Shown piece after piece: positions 1 to 8,005 of a stretch of 47,927 nt of DNA. How positions within the stretch are numbered: the first letter of the stretch is position 1; each line of letters opens with the position of its first letter. The stretch comes from Streptomyces canus (lineage in GTDB: Bacteria; Actinomycetota; Actinomycetes; Streptomycetales; Streptomycetaceae): assembly GCF_001514145.1 (NCBI RefSeq), contig NZ_KQ948659.1, positions 6,835 to 54,761 of the forward strand, written 5' to 3'. The translations under genes and the position numbers were made by a program. The notes beneath the pieces are model-generated. The model worked only from the letters and a program-made list of their open reading frames with translations. It was not told where the DNA came from and searched no databases.

Positions 1-147
1 CTCGGCCGAGTTCGGCGGGGCCTGGTACGGCTCGTTGGTACCGCTGGGAGCGCACCGCGGGGTTCCGGCCGGGGCACAGCTGGCGTCTGGCCCGCTGATC
101 AGGTTCGCTTCGAGTGGCCGTCGAGTGCCCCGGACGACAGTGGCCGT
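1..147. other. Left edge, no gene assigned
   Basis: The stretch before the first clear gene shows no convincing start or end of a coding region. One frame has a stop near position 98 and could be the tail of a gene lying to the left, but the preceding residues are not recognisable. The start of the next gene at 148 has only a weak ribosome binding site. The polyketide cluster probably continues beyond the left edge. Confidence 0.4.
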
Positions 148-1056
148 ATGGCAGCTTTCACCGGTGCACCGAGACTCGAAGAGATCGCCGAAGGGGTCCA
201 CGCCTTCCTGCAGCCCGACGGCGGCTGGTGCCTCAACAACGCGGGGCTGGTGGTCGACGGCGGCACCGCGCTGCTGATCGACACCGCCGCCACCGAGGCC
301 CGGGCCACGCGGCTGCGCGAGCTGGTCGCCGGCACCGCGCCGCTGCCGCGGCTGCTCGTCAACACCCACTCGCACGGCGACCACACCTTCGGCAACCACC
401 TCTTCCCACAAGCGGTGGTGGTGGCCGCCGAGCGGACCCGGCAGGAGGCGATCCGCACCGGACTGCACCTGACCGGCCTGTGGCCCGACGTGGACTGGGG
501 CGCGGTCGAACCGGCCGCGCCCCAGGTCACCTTCGCCGAGGAACTCACGCTCCACGTCGGCGAACAGGAGGTGCGGCTGCGTGCCTTCGGCCCGGCGCAC
601 AGTTCCTGCGACACGGTGGTGTGGCTGCCGGAGCGCCAGGTGCTGTTCGCCGGCGACCTGGTGATGAACGCGGTCACCCCGTTCGTCCTGACCGGCTCGG
701 TCAGCGGTCTGCGCGACGCGGTGGCCCGGCTGCGGGCGCTCGACGCGGTCACCGTGGTGCCCGGGCACGGCCCGGTCGGCGGCCCGGAGCTCCTCGAGAC
801 CACCGAGCGCTACCTCGCCTGGCTGCTGGACGTGGCCAAAGCCGGCCTCGCCGAGGGACTGGACCCGCTGGAGGCGGCCCGGGCGGCCGACCTCGGCGAG
901 TTCGCCGACTTCCTGGACACCGAACGGCTGGTGCCCAACCTGTACCGCGCCTACGGCGAACTGCGCGGCGGACGCCCGGAGGACTTCGCCGGCATCGACG
1001 AGATGGTCCGCGGCATGGCGGAGCTGCACGGCGGCTTCCCCGCCTGCCACGCCTGA
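148..1056 (+). CDS. ActIV-type metallo-beta-lactamase-fold polyketide cyclase
   Basis: 302 aa with the metallo-beta-lactamase metal-binding motif THSHGDH at residues 73-79 (His74, His76, Asp78, His79), a further metal-site segment GPAHSSCD, an Asp in FAGDLV and a late VPGHGP His. Length and fold match ActIV of the actinorhodin pathway (about 300 aa), which closes the second and third rings of the reduced octaketide and can release the chain from the ACP. The type II PKS genes downstream favour this cyclase role over a generic MBL hydrolase. It is first in the visible rightward block and is followed after 38 bp by the ABM gene. A stand-alone thioesterase or lactonase of the same fold cannot be excluded. 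Confidence 0.72.
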   Translation: MAAFTGAPRLEEIAEGVHAFLQPDGGWCLNNAGLVVDGGTALLIDTAATEARATRLRELVAGTAPLPRLLVNTHSHGDHTFGNHLFPQAVVVAAERTRQEAIRTGLHLTGLWPDVDWGAVEPAAPQVTFAEELTLHVGEQEVRLRAFGPAHSSCDTVVWLPERQVLFAGDLVMNAVTPFVLTGSVSGLRDAVARLRALDAVTVVPGHGPVGGPELLETTERYLAWLLDVAKAGLAEGLDPLEAARAADLGEFADFLDTERLVPNLYRAYGELRGGRPEDFAGIDEMVRGMAELHGGFPACHA

Positions 1057-1094
1057 CGACACGTTTCCCAACCCCACGGGGAGAGGACGGACAA

Positions 1095-1736
1095 GTGAGC
1101 ACGAAGCACGAGAGCGGCCCGGTCACCCTGATCGCGGTGCTCGAAGCGCCGGTGGAGAACACAGAGGAGTTCATCGCGGGTTGGCGCACCCACCTGGAGC
1201 CGCTGCGCACCGCGCCCGGCTTCCGCGGCGCCCGCCTGCACCGGGCCCTGCGCGCCGAGCACCGCTTCCAGCTGGTCGCGGTCGCCGACTGGGCGAGCAC
1301 CGCCGACCTGGCCGCGGCGGCGGCCGGCGAGCGGGGCGGCCCGGGCGCGGAGACGTACGCCAAGACCGTCCACCGGGGCGTCTACCGGGTGATCGGCGAA
1401 GCCGCGTCCGGGCAGCGGGCGGACGGCGCGGGCGTGACCATGGTCAACGCCTTCGAGCTGCCGGACGAGCGGGTCGAGGAGTTCCTGGACGCCTGGCGGC
1501 CCCGGGCCGAGCGGGCGAGCGCGTCACCGGGCTTCGTCGACTTCCGGATGCACCAGGCGCTCGGCGAGGCCTCGCTGCCCCTGGTGAACGTCGCCCACTA
1601 CGCCAGCGTCGAGGCGTGGAAGGCGCTGCAGGCCGACCCCGAGTTCCAGGCCCGCAAGGCCGTCAACCCGCCGTACGCCACGGCCAATCCGGGCCTGTTC
1701 GACGTGGTCGCCGAGGTGACCGCCGAGGTGGTGTGA
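1095..1736 (+). CDS. Two-domain antibiotic biosynthesis monooxygenase (ABM, ActVA-ORF6-like)
   Basis: 213 aa starting at GTG 1095 behind a GGGGAGAGGA ribosome binding site. Residues about 8-100 and 112-210 are two related ABM (dimeric alpha-beta barrel) modules, each with the pattern of a first strand, a helix of type EEF..GWR, then PGF and a His-containing strand. In type II PKS clusters such proteins (ActVA-ORF6, TcmH type) oxidise a phenolic ring to a quinone with oxygen and no cofactor. The fused duplication resembles a dimer made in one chain. Its place beside the halogenase and hydroxylase genes fits a tailoring oxygenase. Which module is active cannot be told by eye. Confidence 0.7.
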   Translation: MSTKHESGPVTLIAVLEAPVENTEEFIAGWRTHLEPLRTAPGFRGARLHRALRAEHRFQLVAVADWASTADLAAAAAGERGGPGAETYAKTVHRGVYRVIGEAASGQRADGAGVTMVNAFELPDERVEEFLDAWRPRAERASASPGFVDFRMHQALGEASLPLVNVAHYASVEAWKALQADPEFQARKAVNPPYATANPGLFDVVAEVTAEVV

Positions 1737-1827
1737 ACCGGCATCCGGCCGCTTCCACGCGGGCTTGAGCGGGGCGCGAGAGCGCCCGCACAGACTTCTT
1801 GACGACTTGTTACCAGCAGGAGGAGCG

Positions 1828-3537
1828 ATGGTGGATCAGGCTACGACCGATGTGGTGATACTCGGCGGCGGGCTCGCGGGTCTCACGCTCGCGGTCCAGC
1901 TCAAGAACGCCCGGCCGGAGACGGACGTGGTGATCCTCGACAAGCGGCAGGGCCTGGCGCCGGAGGCGGCGTTCAAGGTCGGTGAGTCGACGGTGCCGGC
2001 GGGCGCGCACTACTTCGCACAGACCGTCGGGATGAAGGAGCACCTGGAGAAGTTCCACCTGAAGAAGAACGGCCTGCGGTTCTTCCAGCCCGCGGGCGGC
2101 AACCACGACCTCACCCGGCGCATCGAGCTCGGCCCGCGGGAGTTCCCCGCACACGACAACTACCAGATCGACCGCGGCCGGTTCGAGAACGAGCTGACCC
2201 GGATGGCGCTGGACGCCGGCGCCGACCTGCGCCAGGGCGCCGCGATCACCGACATCGAGCTGCGCGAGGGCGACCAGGACCACACGGTGTCCTACACGCA
2301 GGGCGGCGAGCAGCGTACGATCACCGCCCGCTGGCTGGTCGACGCGGCCGGCCGCGCCCACTTCGTCAAGCGGAAGCTGGGCCTCGCCCGCGAGGTGTCG
2401 CACACCATCAACGCCTCCTGGTTCCGCCTGACCGGCGGCATCGACCTGGAGGAGTGGGGCAAGGACGACCCGCGGTGGATGGCGCGGATGAACCGCCCCG
2501 GCATCCGCAAGTTCTCCACCAACCACCTGATGGGCGAGGGCTACTGGGTGTGGCTGATCCCGCTGGGCTCGGACCACATCTCGGTCGGTGTCTGCGCGGA
2601 CCCGCGGGTCCACCCGTACGAGGGGATCCAGACCTTCGAGAAGGTCCAGGAGTGGCTGCGCGCCAACGAGCCGCAACTGGCCGAGGTGGTCGACGGCCGC
2701 ACCGGCGACGTCGCGGACTTCATCAGCCTGAAGGACTTCGCCTTCGGCACCGAGCGGGTGTACTCGCCGGACCGCTGGATGCTGGTCGGCGAGGCCGGCG
2801 CCTTCGCGGACGCCTTCTACTCTCCCGGCTCGGACATGATCGGCTACGGCAACAGCGTCACCACCGACCTGGTCACCCGGGACTTCGCGGGCGAGGACAT
2901 CACCGAACGGCTGGAGTTCTACAACGAACTCCACCTGCGCACCTTCGAGTTCGTGCTCTCCAAGGTCGAGGACCACTACCCGGCCTTCGGCAACCCCGCC
3001 GTGATGGTGCCGAAGCTGTGCTGGGACGCCATGCTCAACCACGTCGGCGTGGTGCTGACCTTCGTCAAGGACCGTTTCCTGGACTACGGGTTCATGCGGC
3101 GCGTGCGCGGCGACCTCGAGAAGCTGTTCACGCTCAACGACCGTGTCCAGCAGGTCTTCCGCGACTGGAACGAGCTGGAGAAGGTTGTCACCGACGGCCC
3201 CGCGGCCGCCTATGTGCCGGCCAAGGCGATCAAGGACAGCCATGCCACCCTGGTCGTCGACTACACCGACGACGAACTGGCCGCCGAGCTCGCCCGGGAC
3301 GTCCGGGTCGCCGAGGCGCTGGCGGTCGCCGTCCTGCACCGGGCGGCCCGCAAGCTCGACGCCACCCTGGACCCGGAGGTGCCGGTCAACCCCTACGCGA
3401 TCAGCCTGCGTCCCGACGACTGGCAGAGCGACGGTCTGTACACCGGGGAGGTGCTGCTGACCCTGGCGCAGGCGGAGGAGATCTCCGAGGGCAGCCAGGG
3501 CCTGTTCGTCGACCCGCTGCTCGACGGTGCGGCATGA
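1828..3537 (+). CDS. FAD-dependent halogenase, CmlS-like
   Basis: 569 aa from ATG 1828, chosen because AGGAGGAG lies just upstream at about 1818-1825. An N-terminal FAD fold has GGGLAGL at residues 13-19. KVGEST follows at 50-55 and the halogenase signature WxWxIP is present as WVWLIP (240-245). Lys79/Lys80 sit in HLKKNGLRF, where tryptophan and phenolic halogenases carry the catalytic lysine that relays hypochlorous acid. The length with a C-terminal extension resembles CmlS of chloramphenicol biosynthesis. It needs reduced flavin, and the reductase gene overlaps its stop (ATGA at 3534-3537). Some members of this fold are hydroxylases, so the substrate and the halogenation itself are inferred. 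Confidence 0.78.
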   Translation: MVDQATTDVVILGGGLAGLTLAVQLKNARPETDVVILDKRQGLAPEAAFKVGESTVPAGAHYFAQTVGMKEHLEKFHLKKNGLRFFQPAGGNHDLTRRIELGPREFPAHDNYQIDRGRFENELTRMALDAGADLRQGAAITDIELREGDQDHTVSYTQGGEQRTITARWLVDAAGRAHFVKRKLGLAREVSHTINASWFRLTGGIDLEEWGKDDPRWMARMNRPGIRKFSTNHLMGEGYWVWLIPLGSDHISVGVCADPRVHPYEGIQTFEKVQEWLRANEPQLAEVVDGRTGDVADFISLKDFAFGTERVYSPDRWMLVGEAGAFADAFYSPGSDMIGYGNSVTTDLVTRDFAGEDITERLEFYNELHLRTFEFVLSKVEDHYPAFGNPAVMVPKLCWDAMLNHVGVVLTFVKDRFLDYGFMRRVRGDLEKLFTLNDRVQQVFRDWNELEKVVTDGPAAAYVPAKAIKDSHATLVVDYTDDELAAELARDVRVAEALAVAVLHRAARKLDATLDPEVPVNPYAISLRPDDWQSDGLYTGEVLLTLAQAEEISEGSQGLFVDPLLDGAA

Positions 3538-4058
3538 GCGAGCACCGCGCGGCGAGTGTGCTGCAGCCGGAACCGGCCCTGGTGGACCCACAGGCGCTGC
3601 GCAGCGTCTGCGCCAACTGGGCCACCGGCGTCACCGTGATCACCACCGGCGGCACCGGGCGGACCGTGGGACTGACGGTGAACTCCTTCACCTCGGTCTC
3701 GCTCGACCCGGCCCTGATCCTGGTCTGCATCCACAAGGACTCGGGCGAACTGCCGGTGTTCCGGCGGACCGGCGCCTTCGCGGTCAACATCCTGGCCGCC
3801 GACCAGGAGGAGCTGTGCCGGTCCTTCGCCAGCCGGCACACCCGGCACAGCGTCGAGGCCGACACCCGGCCGGGGATCACCGGCGTGCCGGTGCTCTCCG
3901 ACGCGCTGGCCTATCTGGAGTGCCGGATCGACCGCGAGGTGGACGGCGGCGACCACGTGATCGTCATCGGCGAGGTGATCGACCTGGCCGTGCAGCGCGA
4001 GGAGGGGCCGTTGACCTTCTTCCGCAACACCTTCCACCGGCTGCCGGCCGCCTCCTGA
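3534..4058 (+). CDS. NAD(P)H:flavin reductase (ActVB/HpaC-like)
   Basis: 174 aa, a flavin reductase domain protein of the split-barrel FMN-binding family. Typical features are the start WATGVTVITT, the strand VGLTVNSFTSVSLDP that binds flavin phosphate, FAVNILA and a C-terminal DHVIVIGEV segment. The family reduces free FMN or FAD with NAD(P)H and passes it to a partner oxygenase or halogenase. The start ATG overlaps the halogenase stop by 4 bp and the next gene, 25 bp downstream, is a flavin-dependent hydroxylase. This one reductase could therefore supply both enzymes. ActVB serves ActVA-ORF5 in the same way in the actinorhodin pathway. Confidence 0.85.
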   Translation: MSEHRAASVLQPEPALVDPQALRSVCANWATGVTVITTGGTGRTVGLTVNSFTSVSLDPALILVCIHKDSGELPVFRRTGAFAVNILAADQEELCRSFASRHTRHSVEADTRPGITGVPVLSDALAYLECRIDREVDGGDHVIVIGEVIDLAVQREEGPLTFFRNTFHRLPAAS

Positions 4059-4083
4059 GCACCGAGTAGTGAGGAGAAGACAG

Positions 4084-5262
4084 ATGCCCACCGCCGGGTC
4101 GCCCGCTACCGGGTCGTCCATCACCGGGTTGTCCACCGCCGCGGCCGCCGTCGCACCCGCCGCCGGCCGGCGCGCCGAGGCCGCTGAACGGGCCCGCGAC
4201 GTCGACCCCGCCGTACTGAAGGAGATCGTCCGGGCGGGCTTCGCCCGGCACTTCGCCCCCGCGGCCGTCGGAGGCACCGCCGGTTCCTTCACCGAACTGG
4301 TGGAGGCGGTCGAGGTGATCGCAGGGGAGTGCCCCGCCAGTTCCTGGTGCGCCTCGCTGATCGCCTCGATCGCCCGGATGGCGGGGGCCTTCCTGCCCGA
4401 GCAGGGCCAGGCCGAGATCTGGGCGGCCGGCCCGGACGCCGTGCTGGTGGGGTCCGTGACGCCGTTCGGCACGGCCAGGCCGGCCCCCGGCGGCTGGCTG
4501 GTCCGCGGCCGCTGGCCGTACATCAGCGGCGTCGCCCACTCGGACTGGGCGCTGATGTGCGGCCTGGTGGAGACCGGGACGGGCAGCGAGGCGCGGCTGT
4601 TCGCCCTGCCGCGCTCCGCGTACCGCGTCGAGGACACCTGGCACAGCGTCGGTATGGCCGCCACCGGCAGCAACACCCTGGTCCTCGACGAGGTGTTCGT
4701 GCCCGAGCACCTCTCCTTCGACCGGGCCGACCTGTTCGCCGGGCGCACCAGCGAGGCCTGGGGCGGGGTGGCGGCGGCCTGCCACCGGGCCCCACTCCAG
4801 GCGGTCAACGGTCTGATGTTCGCCGCACCGGCGGTCGGCGCCGCGCTCGGCATGGTCCGCACCTTCTCGGCGTACTTCGCCGAGAAGGTCGGCAACGCCC
4901 CGCACCTGCCCGGCACCACCGGGGTACAGGGCGTACGGGGCTCCGCCGAGCAGGCGCTGGCCCGTTCGGCCGGCGAGGTGGACGCGGCCCGGCTGCTGCT
5001 GGGGCGGGCCGCCCGGCTCGCCGACGAGGGCGCCGTCGCCGGCCCGCTGGAAGCCACCCGGAATCTGCGGGACTGCGCCCTCGCCGTCGACCTGTCGGTG
5101 ACCGCGGTGGACCGGCTGTTCCGCCAGTCCGGCACCCGGGGACAGGCGCTCTCCGGTCCGATGCAGCGGCTGTGGCGGGACGTCACCGCCATCTCCACCC
5201 ATGTGGCGCTGCAGTTCGAGCCGGCCGCCCGGGGCTGGGTCGACCAGGTGCTCAAGGCCTGA
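4084..5262 (+). CDS. Flavin-dependent hydroxylase of acyl-CoA dehydrogenase fold (ActVA-ORF5-like)
   Basis: 392 aa from ATG 4084, with GAGGAGAAG upstream. The whole chain follows ActVA-ORF5, with matching segments SDWAL, ATGSNTLVLD.VFVPE, RAVNGL-like QAVNGL and PMQRLWRDV near the C-terminus. That enzyme hydroxylates a naphthalene ring with reduced FMN supplied by the ActVB reductase. The Ala-rich first 30 residues are likely disordered. It is the last gene of the first block and ends 8 bp before a long terminator hairpin. A ring hydroxylation to a quinone or hydroquinone is the expected job; the position on the polyketide is unknown. Confidence 0.8.
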   Translation: MPTAGSPATGSSITGLSTAAAAVAPAAGRRAEAAERARDVDPAVLKEIVRAGFARHFAPAAVGGTAGSFTELVEAVEVIAGECPASSWCASLIASIARMAGAFLPEQGQAEIWAAGPDAVLVGSVTPFGTARPAPGGWLVRGRWPYISGVAHSDWALMCGLVETGTGSEARLFALPRSAYRVEDTWHSVGMAATGSNTLVLDEVFVPEHLSFDRADLFAGRTSEAWGGVAAACHRAPLQAVNGLMFAAPAVGAALGMVRTFSAYFAEKVGNAPHLPGTTGVQGVRGSAEQALARSAGEVDAARLLLGRAARLADEGAVAGPLEATRNLRDCALAVDLSVTAVDRLFRQSGTRGQALSGPMQRLWRDVTAISTHVALQFEPAARGWVDQVLKA

Positions 5263-5270
5263 CCCCCGCT

Positions 5271-5332
5271 CATGCGTGACGCCCGGGTGCCGGGACCTCC
5301 ATCGAGGTCCCGGCACCCGGGCGTCACGCATG
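5271..5332. terminator. Bidirectional terminator, 29-bp perfect inverted repeat
   Basis: Bases 5271-5299 are the exact reverse complement of 5304-5332, leaving a 4-base loop (CATC). The hairpin lies between two convergent genes, 8 bp after the hydroxylase stop and 13 bp before the ketoreductase stop. There is no T tract, as is usual for actinomycete terminators. It would work on both transcripts. Confidence 0.85.
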
Positions 5333-5345
5333 GCAGAGGGGCCGA

Positions 5346-6146
5346 TCAGTAGTTGCCGAGGCCGCCGCAGACGTTCAACGCCTGCGCGGTGACCGCCGCG
5401 GCGCCCGGGGAGACCAGATAGGAGACCATCGCGGCCACCTCGCTCGGCTCCACATAGCGGCCGAGCGGCACCCGAGTGGTGATCCGGCTGTGCGCCTCCT
5501 GCTCGTCCACACCCCAGATCCCGGCGTAGTGCTCGCGCACCCGCTCGGCCATCGGGGTCTCCACGAAGCCCGGGCAGACCGCGTTGACGGTGATGCCGGT
5601 CCTGGCCAGCTCCAGGCCCAGCGACTTGGAGAAGCCGACCACGCCGTGCTTGGAGGCGGTGTACGGCGCGGCGTGCACCACGCCCTGCTTGCCGCCGGTG
5701 GAGGCGATGTTGACGATGCGTCCGGTGCCGCGCTCCAGCATGCCGCCGCCGGTCAGCGCCGCCTTGGTGACCAGGAAGACGCTGTTCAGGTTGGTGTCGA
5801 TGACGTCGTACCACAGCTCGTCGGGCACCTCGGCGGTGGCGCCGCCGCCCGGCCGGCCGGCGTTGTTGACCAGCACGTCGAGCCGCCCGTAACGCTCGAC
5901 GACGGCGGCGACCAGCGCCCGCACCTGCTCGGGCGAGGTGACGTCGCAGGTGCTGCCGTCGGCGTCGAGGCCTTCGGCGCGCAGCTCGGCGAGGGTGTCC
6001 TCGAGGGTCTTGGCGGTGCGGGCGCACAGGTAGACGGCGTAGCCCTGGCGGGCCAGGGTGCGGGCGATCTCGTGGCCGATGCCGCTGGTGGCACCGGTGA
6101 CCAGCGCGACTCGGCGCTCGGTGGCGGTGGAAGTCGATGTGTCCAT
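5346..6146 (-). CDS. Type II PKS C-9 ketoreductase (act KR / ActIII-like)
   Basis: 266 aa, short-chain dehydrogenase with nucleotide motif TGATSGIG (18-25) and catalytic Ser149, Tyr162 and Lys166 (PYTASK). Residues 99-101 are PGG, the motif that marks act-type C-9 ketoreductases and their stereochemistry, within NNAGRPGGGATAE. IASTGGKQGVVHAAPY and the C-terminal NVCGGLGNY are as in ActIII. It reduces the C-9 carbonyl of the first-ring intermediate with NADPH. It is transcribed leftward, away from the minimal PKS, from the shared 147-bp intergenic region. The start ATG at 6144-6146 has GGTGGGGG before it. Confidence 0.93.
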   Translation of the reverse strand: MDTSTSTATERRVALVTGATSGIGHEIARTLARQGYAVYLCARTAKTLEDTLAELRAEGLDADGSTCDVTSPEQVRALVAAVVERYGRLDVLVNNAGRPGGGATAEVPDELWYDVIDTNLNSVFLVTKAALTGGGMLERGTGRIVNIASTGGKQGVVHAAPYTASKHGVVGFSKSLGLELARTGITVNAVCPGFVETPMAERVREHYAGIWGVDEQEAHSRITTRVPLGRYVEPSEVAAMVSYLVSPGAAAVTAQALNVCGGLGNY

Positions 6147-6293
6147 GGCCCCCACCGTCGCCGTCCCGCCTCGCGCCCCGGTCGAGCCGCGCTCCAGGCC
6201 GGCGGTGAGGGCGTTGAGCCGGTCTCGACCGTGGCTCTTGGGCGTGATTGAAGACTGAGCGCATTCAACGGTCGCGTGAAGGAGTTCGAGGAG
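6147..6293. promoter_or_regulatory. Divergent promoter region between ketoreductase and minimal PKS operon
   Basis: 147 bp between two divergent biosynthetic starts must hold the promoters of both. TCGAGCC (6182-6188) and TTGAGCC (6214-6220) resemble the heptamers bound by SARP activators, but their 32-bp spacing is one off the usual multiple of 11. No clean -35/-10 pair stands out. No SARP gene lies in the window. Confidence 0.5.
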
Positions 6294-6719
6294 ATGGAGT
6301 CGACCGGCGTCAGCGCCGAGTTGTACGCAGAGGTTCTTCAGTACTACGCGCGCCAAATGCAGGCGCTGGACGCGGGCAAGGTGGAGGAGTACGCCGACAC
6401 GTTCACGGACGACGCCGTCTTCGGCCACACGCCCGGCCGGGAGCCGGCGCGCACCCGGGCCGGCATCCTGTCCGACCTCTACGAGGTGCGCGAGAGGCTC
6501 GCCGCGGACCCGCAGCAGCGGCGCCACATGTTCACGATGGTCGACGTCGAGCAGCTGGCGGACGGCCGGCTCCGCAGCACCTGCTACGCGCTGGTGCTGA
6601 CCACCCGCCCCGGCGACGGTCCGCAGATGGTCCGCAGCTGTGTGGTGCGCGACGCCCTGGTCCGCGAGGACGGGCGGCTGCGCAACCAGGAGCGGCTCGT
6701 CGACCACGACGGTTTCTGA
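6294..6719 (+). CDS. SnoaL/NTF2-like polyketide cyclase-family protein
   Basis: 141 aa from ATG 6294, with AAGGAG 10 bp upstream; GTG 6276 would add six residues. The order is helix [12 protein letters not shown], then [13 protein letters not shown], then a strand region [14 protein letters not shown], as in NTF2-like cone folds. Members in polyketide pathways act as cyclases or hydroxylases, or have no known activity. It is the first gene of the minimal PKS operon, 14 bp before KS-alpha. The family is clear, the reaction is not; a fourth-ring cyclase, hydroxylase helper or epimerase role are all possible. Confidence 0.68.
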   Translation: MESTGVSAELYAEVLQYYARQMQALDAGKVEEYADTFTDDAVFGHTPGREPARTRAGILSDLYEVRERLAADPQQRRHMFTMVDVEQLADGRLRSTCYALVLTTRPGDGPQMVRSCVVRDALVREDGRLRNQERLVDHDGF

Positions 6720-6733
6720 GAGAGGGGGTTGGG

Positions 6734-8005
6734 ATGAGCCGACGAGTGGTCATCACCGGCATCGGCGTACGCGCCCCGGGTGGCCGGGGCACCAAGGAGT
6801 TCTGGGATCTGCTCACCGCGGGCCGTACCGCGACCCGGCGGATCAGCTTCTTCGACCCGTCGCCGTACCGGTCGCAGATCGCCGGCGAGGCGGACTTCGA
6901 CCCGGTGTGGGAGGGGCTGAGCCAGCGGGAGATCCGCCGCATGGACCGGGCCACCCAGTTCGCCGTGGTCTGCGCCCAGGAGGCCGTGCAGGACAGCGGC
7001 CTGGACTTCGCGGGCATCGACCCGGCGCGGATCGGCGTCACCCTGGGCAGCGCGGTGGCCGCCGCGACCAGCCTGGAGCGCGAGTACCTGGTGCTGTCCG
7101 ACTCCGGCCGCAACTGGCTGGTGGACAGCGAGGAGTGGCTGTCGCCGCACATGTTCGACTACCTGGCGCCGAGCGTGATGCCGGCCGAGGTGGCGTGGAA
7201 GGTCGGCGCGGAGGGGCCGGTGTCGCTGGTCTCCAACGGCTGCACCTCCGGCCTGGACGCGGTCGGGCACGCCCTGCAGCTGATCCAGGAGGGGTCGGCC
7301 GACGTCATCGTGGCCGGCGCCACCGACACCCCGATCACCCCGATCGTGGTGGCCTGCTTCGACGCGATCAAGGCGACCACCGCCCGCAACGACGAGCCGG
7401 AGACCGCCTCCCGCCCGTTCGACCGTTCCCGCACCGGCTTCGTGCTCGCCGAGGGGGCCGCGGTGTTCGTACTGGAGACGCTGGAGTCGGCACGGCGCCG
7501 CGGCGCTCCGATCTACGCCGAGGTCACCGGCTACGGCACCCGCTGCAACGCCTACCACATGACCGGCCTCAAGCCGGACGGCCGGGAGATGGCCGAGGCG
7601 ATCCGGGTCGCCATGAACCAGGCCCGCATCGACCCGACCGCCGTGGACTACATCAACGCCCACGGCTCCGGCACCAAGCAGAACGACCGGCACGAGACCG
7701 CCGCGGTCAAGCGCGCCCTCGGCGACCACGCGTACCGCACGCCGGTCAGCTCGATCAAGTCGATGGTGGGCCACTCGCTGGGCGCCATCGGCTCGGTGGA
7801 GATCGCCGCCTGCGCGCTCGCCATCAAGAACGGCGTGGTGCCGCCCACCGCCAACCTGCACGAGGCCGACCCCGAGTGCGACCTCGACTACGTACCGCTG
7901 ACCGCGCGGGAACGGGACGTGCGGACCGTGCTGACGGTCGGCAGCGGTTTCGGCGGCTTCCAGACCGCGATGGTGTTGCAGCGTCCGACCGGGGAGAGGG
8001 AATGA
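6734..8005 (+). CDS. Type II PKS ketosynthase alpha (KS-alpha)
   Basis: 423 aa. Catalytic triad Cys170 ([14 protein letters not shown]), His310 ([11 protein letters not shown]) and His347 ([10 protein letters not shown]). It forms a heterodimer with KS-beta and carries out repeated decarboxylative condensation of malonyl units on the ACP. The start at ATG 6734 follows GAGGGGG. The stop overlaps the KS-beta start (ATGA at 8002-8005), the coupling expected for a 1:1 heterodimer. The sequence from [10 protein letters not shown] to GSGFGGFQ is complete. Confidence 0.97.
   Translation: MSRRVVITGIGVRAPGGRGTKEFWDLLTAGRTATRRISFFDPSPYRSQIAGEADFDPVWEGLSQREIRRMDRATQFAVVCAQEAVQDSGLDFAGIDPARIGVTLGSAVAAATSLEREYLVLSDSGRNWLVDSEEWLSPHMFDYLAPSVMPAEVAWKVGAEGPVSLVSNGCTSGLDAVGHALQLIQEGSADVIVAGATDTPITPIVVACFDAIKATTARNDEPETASRPFDRSRTGFVLAEGAAVFVLETLESARRRGAPIYAEVTGYGTRCNAYHMTGLKPDGREMAEAIRVAMNQARIDPTAVDYINAHGSGTKQNDRHETAAVKRALGDHAYRTPVSSIKSMVGHSLGAIGSVEIAACALAIKNGVVPPTANLHEADPECDLDYVPLTARERDVRTVLTVGSGFGGFQTAMVLQRPTGERE

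Noticed and set aside
2454..4058. Long open frames opposite and alongside the halogenase and PKS genes
   Set aside because: They are Arg/Gly/Pro-rich shadow frames caused by high GC and lack any family motif.
6182..6220. SARP heptamer repeats (TCGAGCC and TTGAGCC) upstream of the minimal PKS operon
   Set aside because: Spacing is 32 bp, not a multiple of 11, only two copies are seen, and no SARP gene lies in the window.
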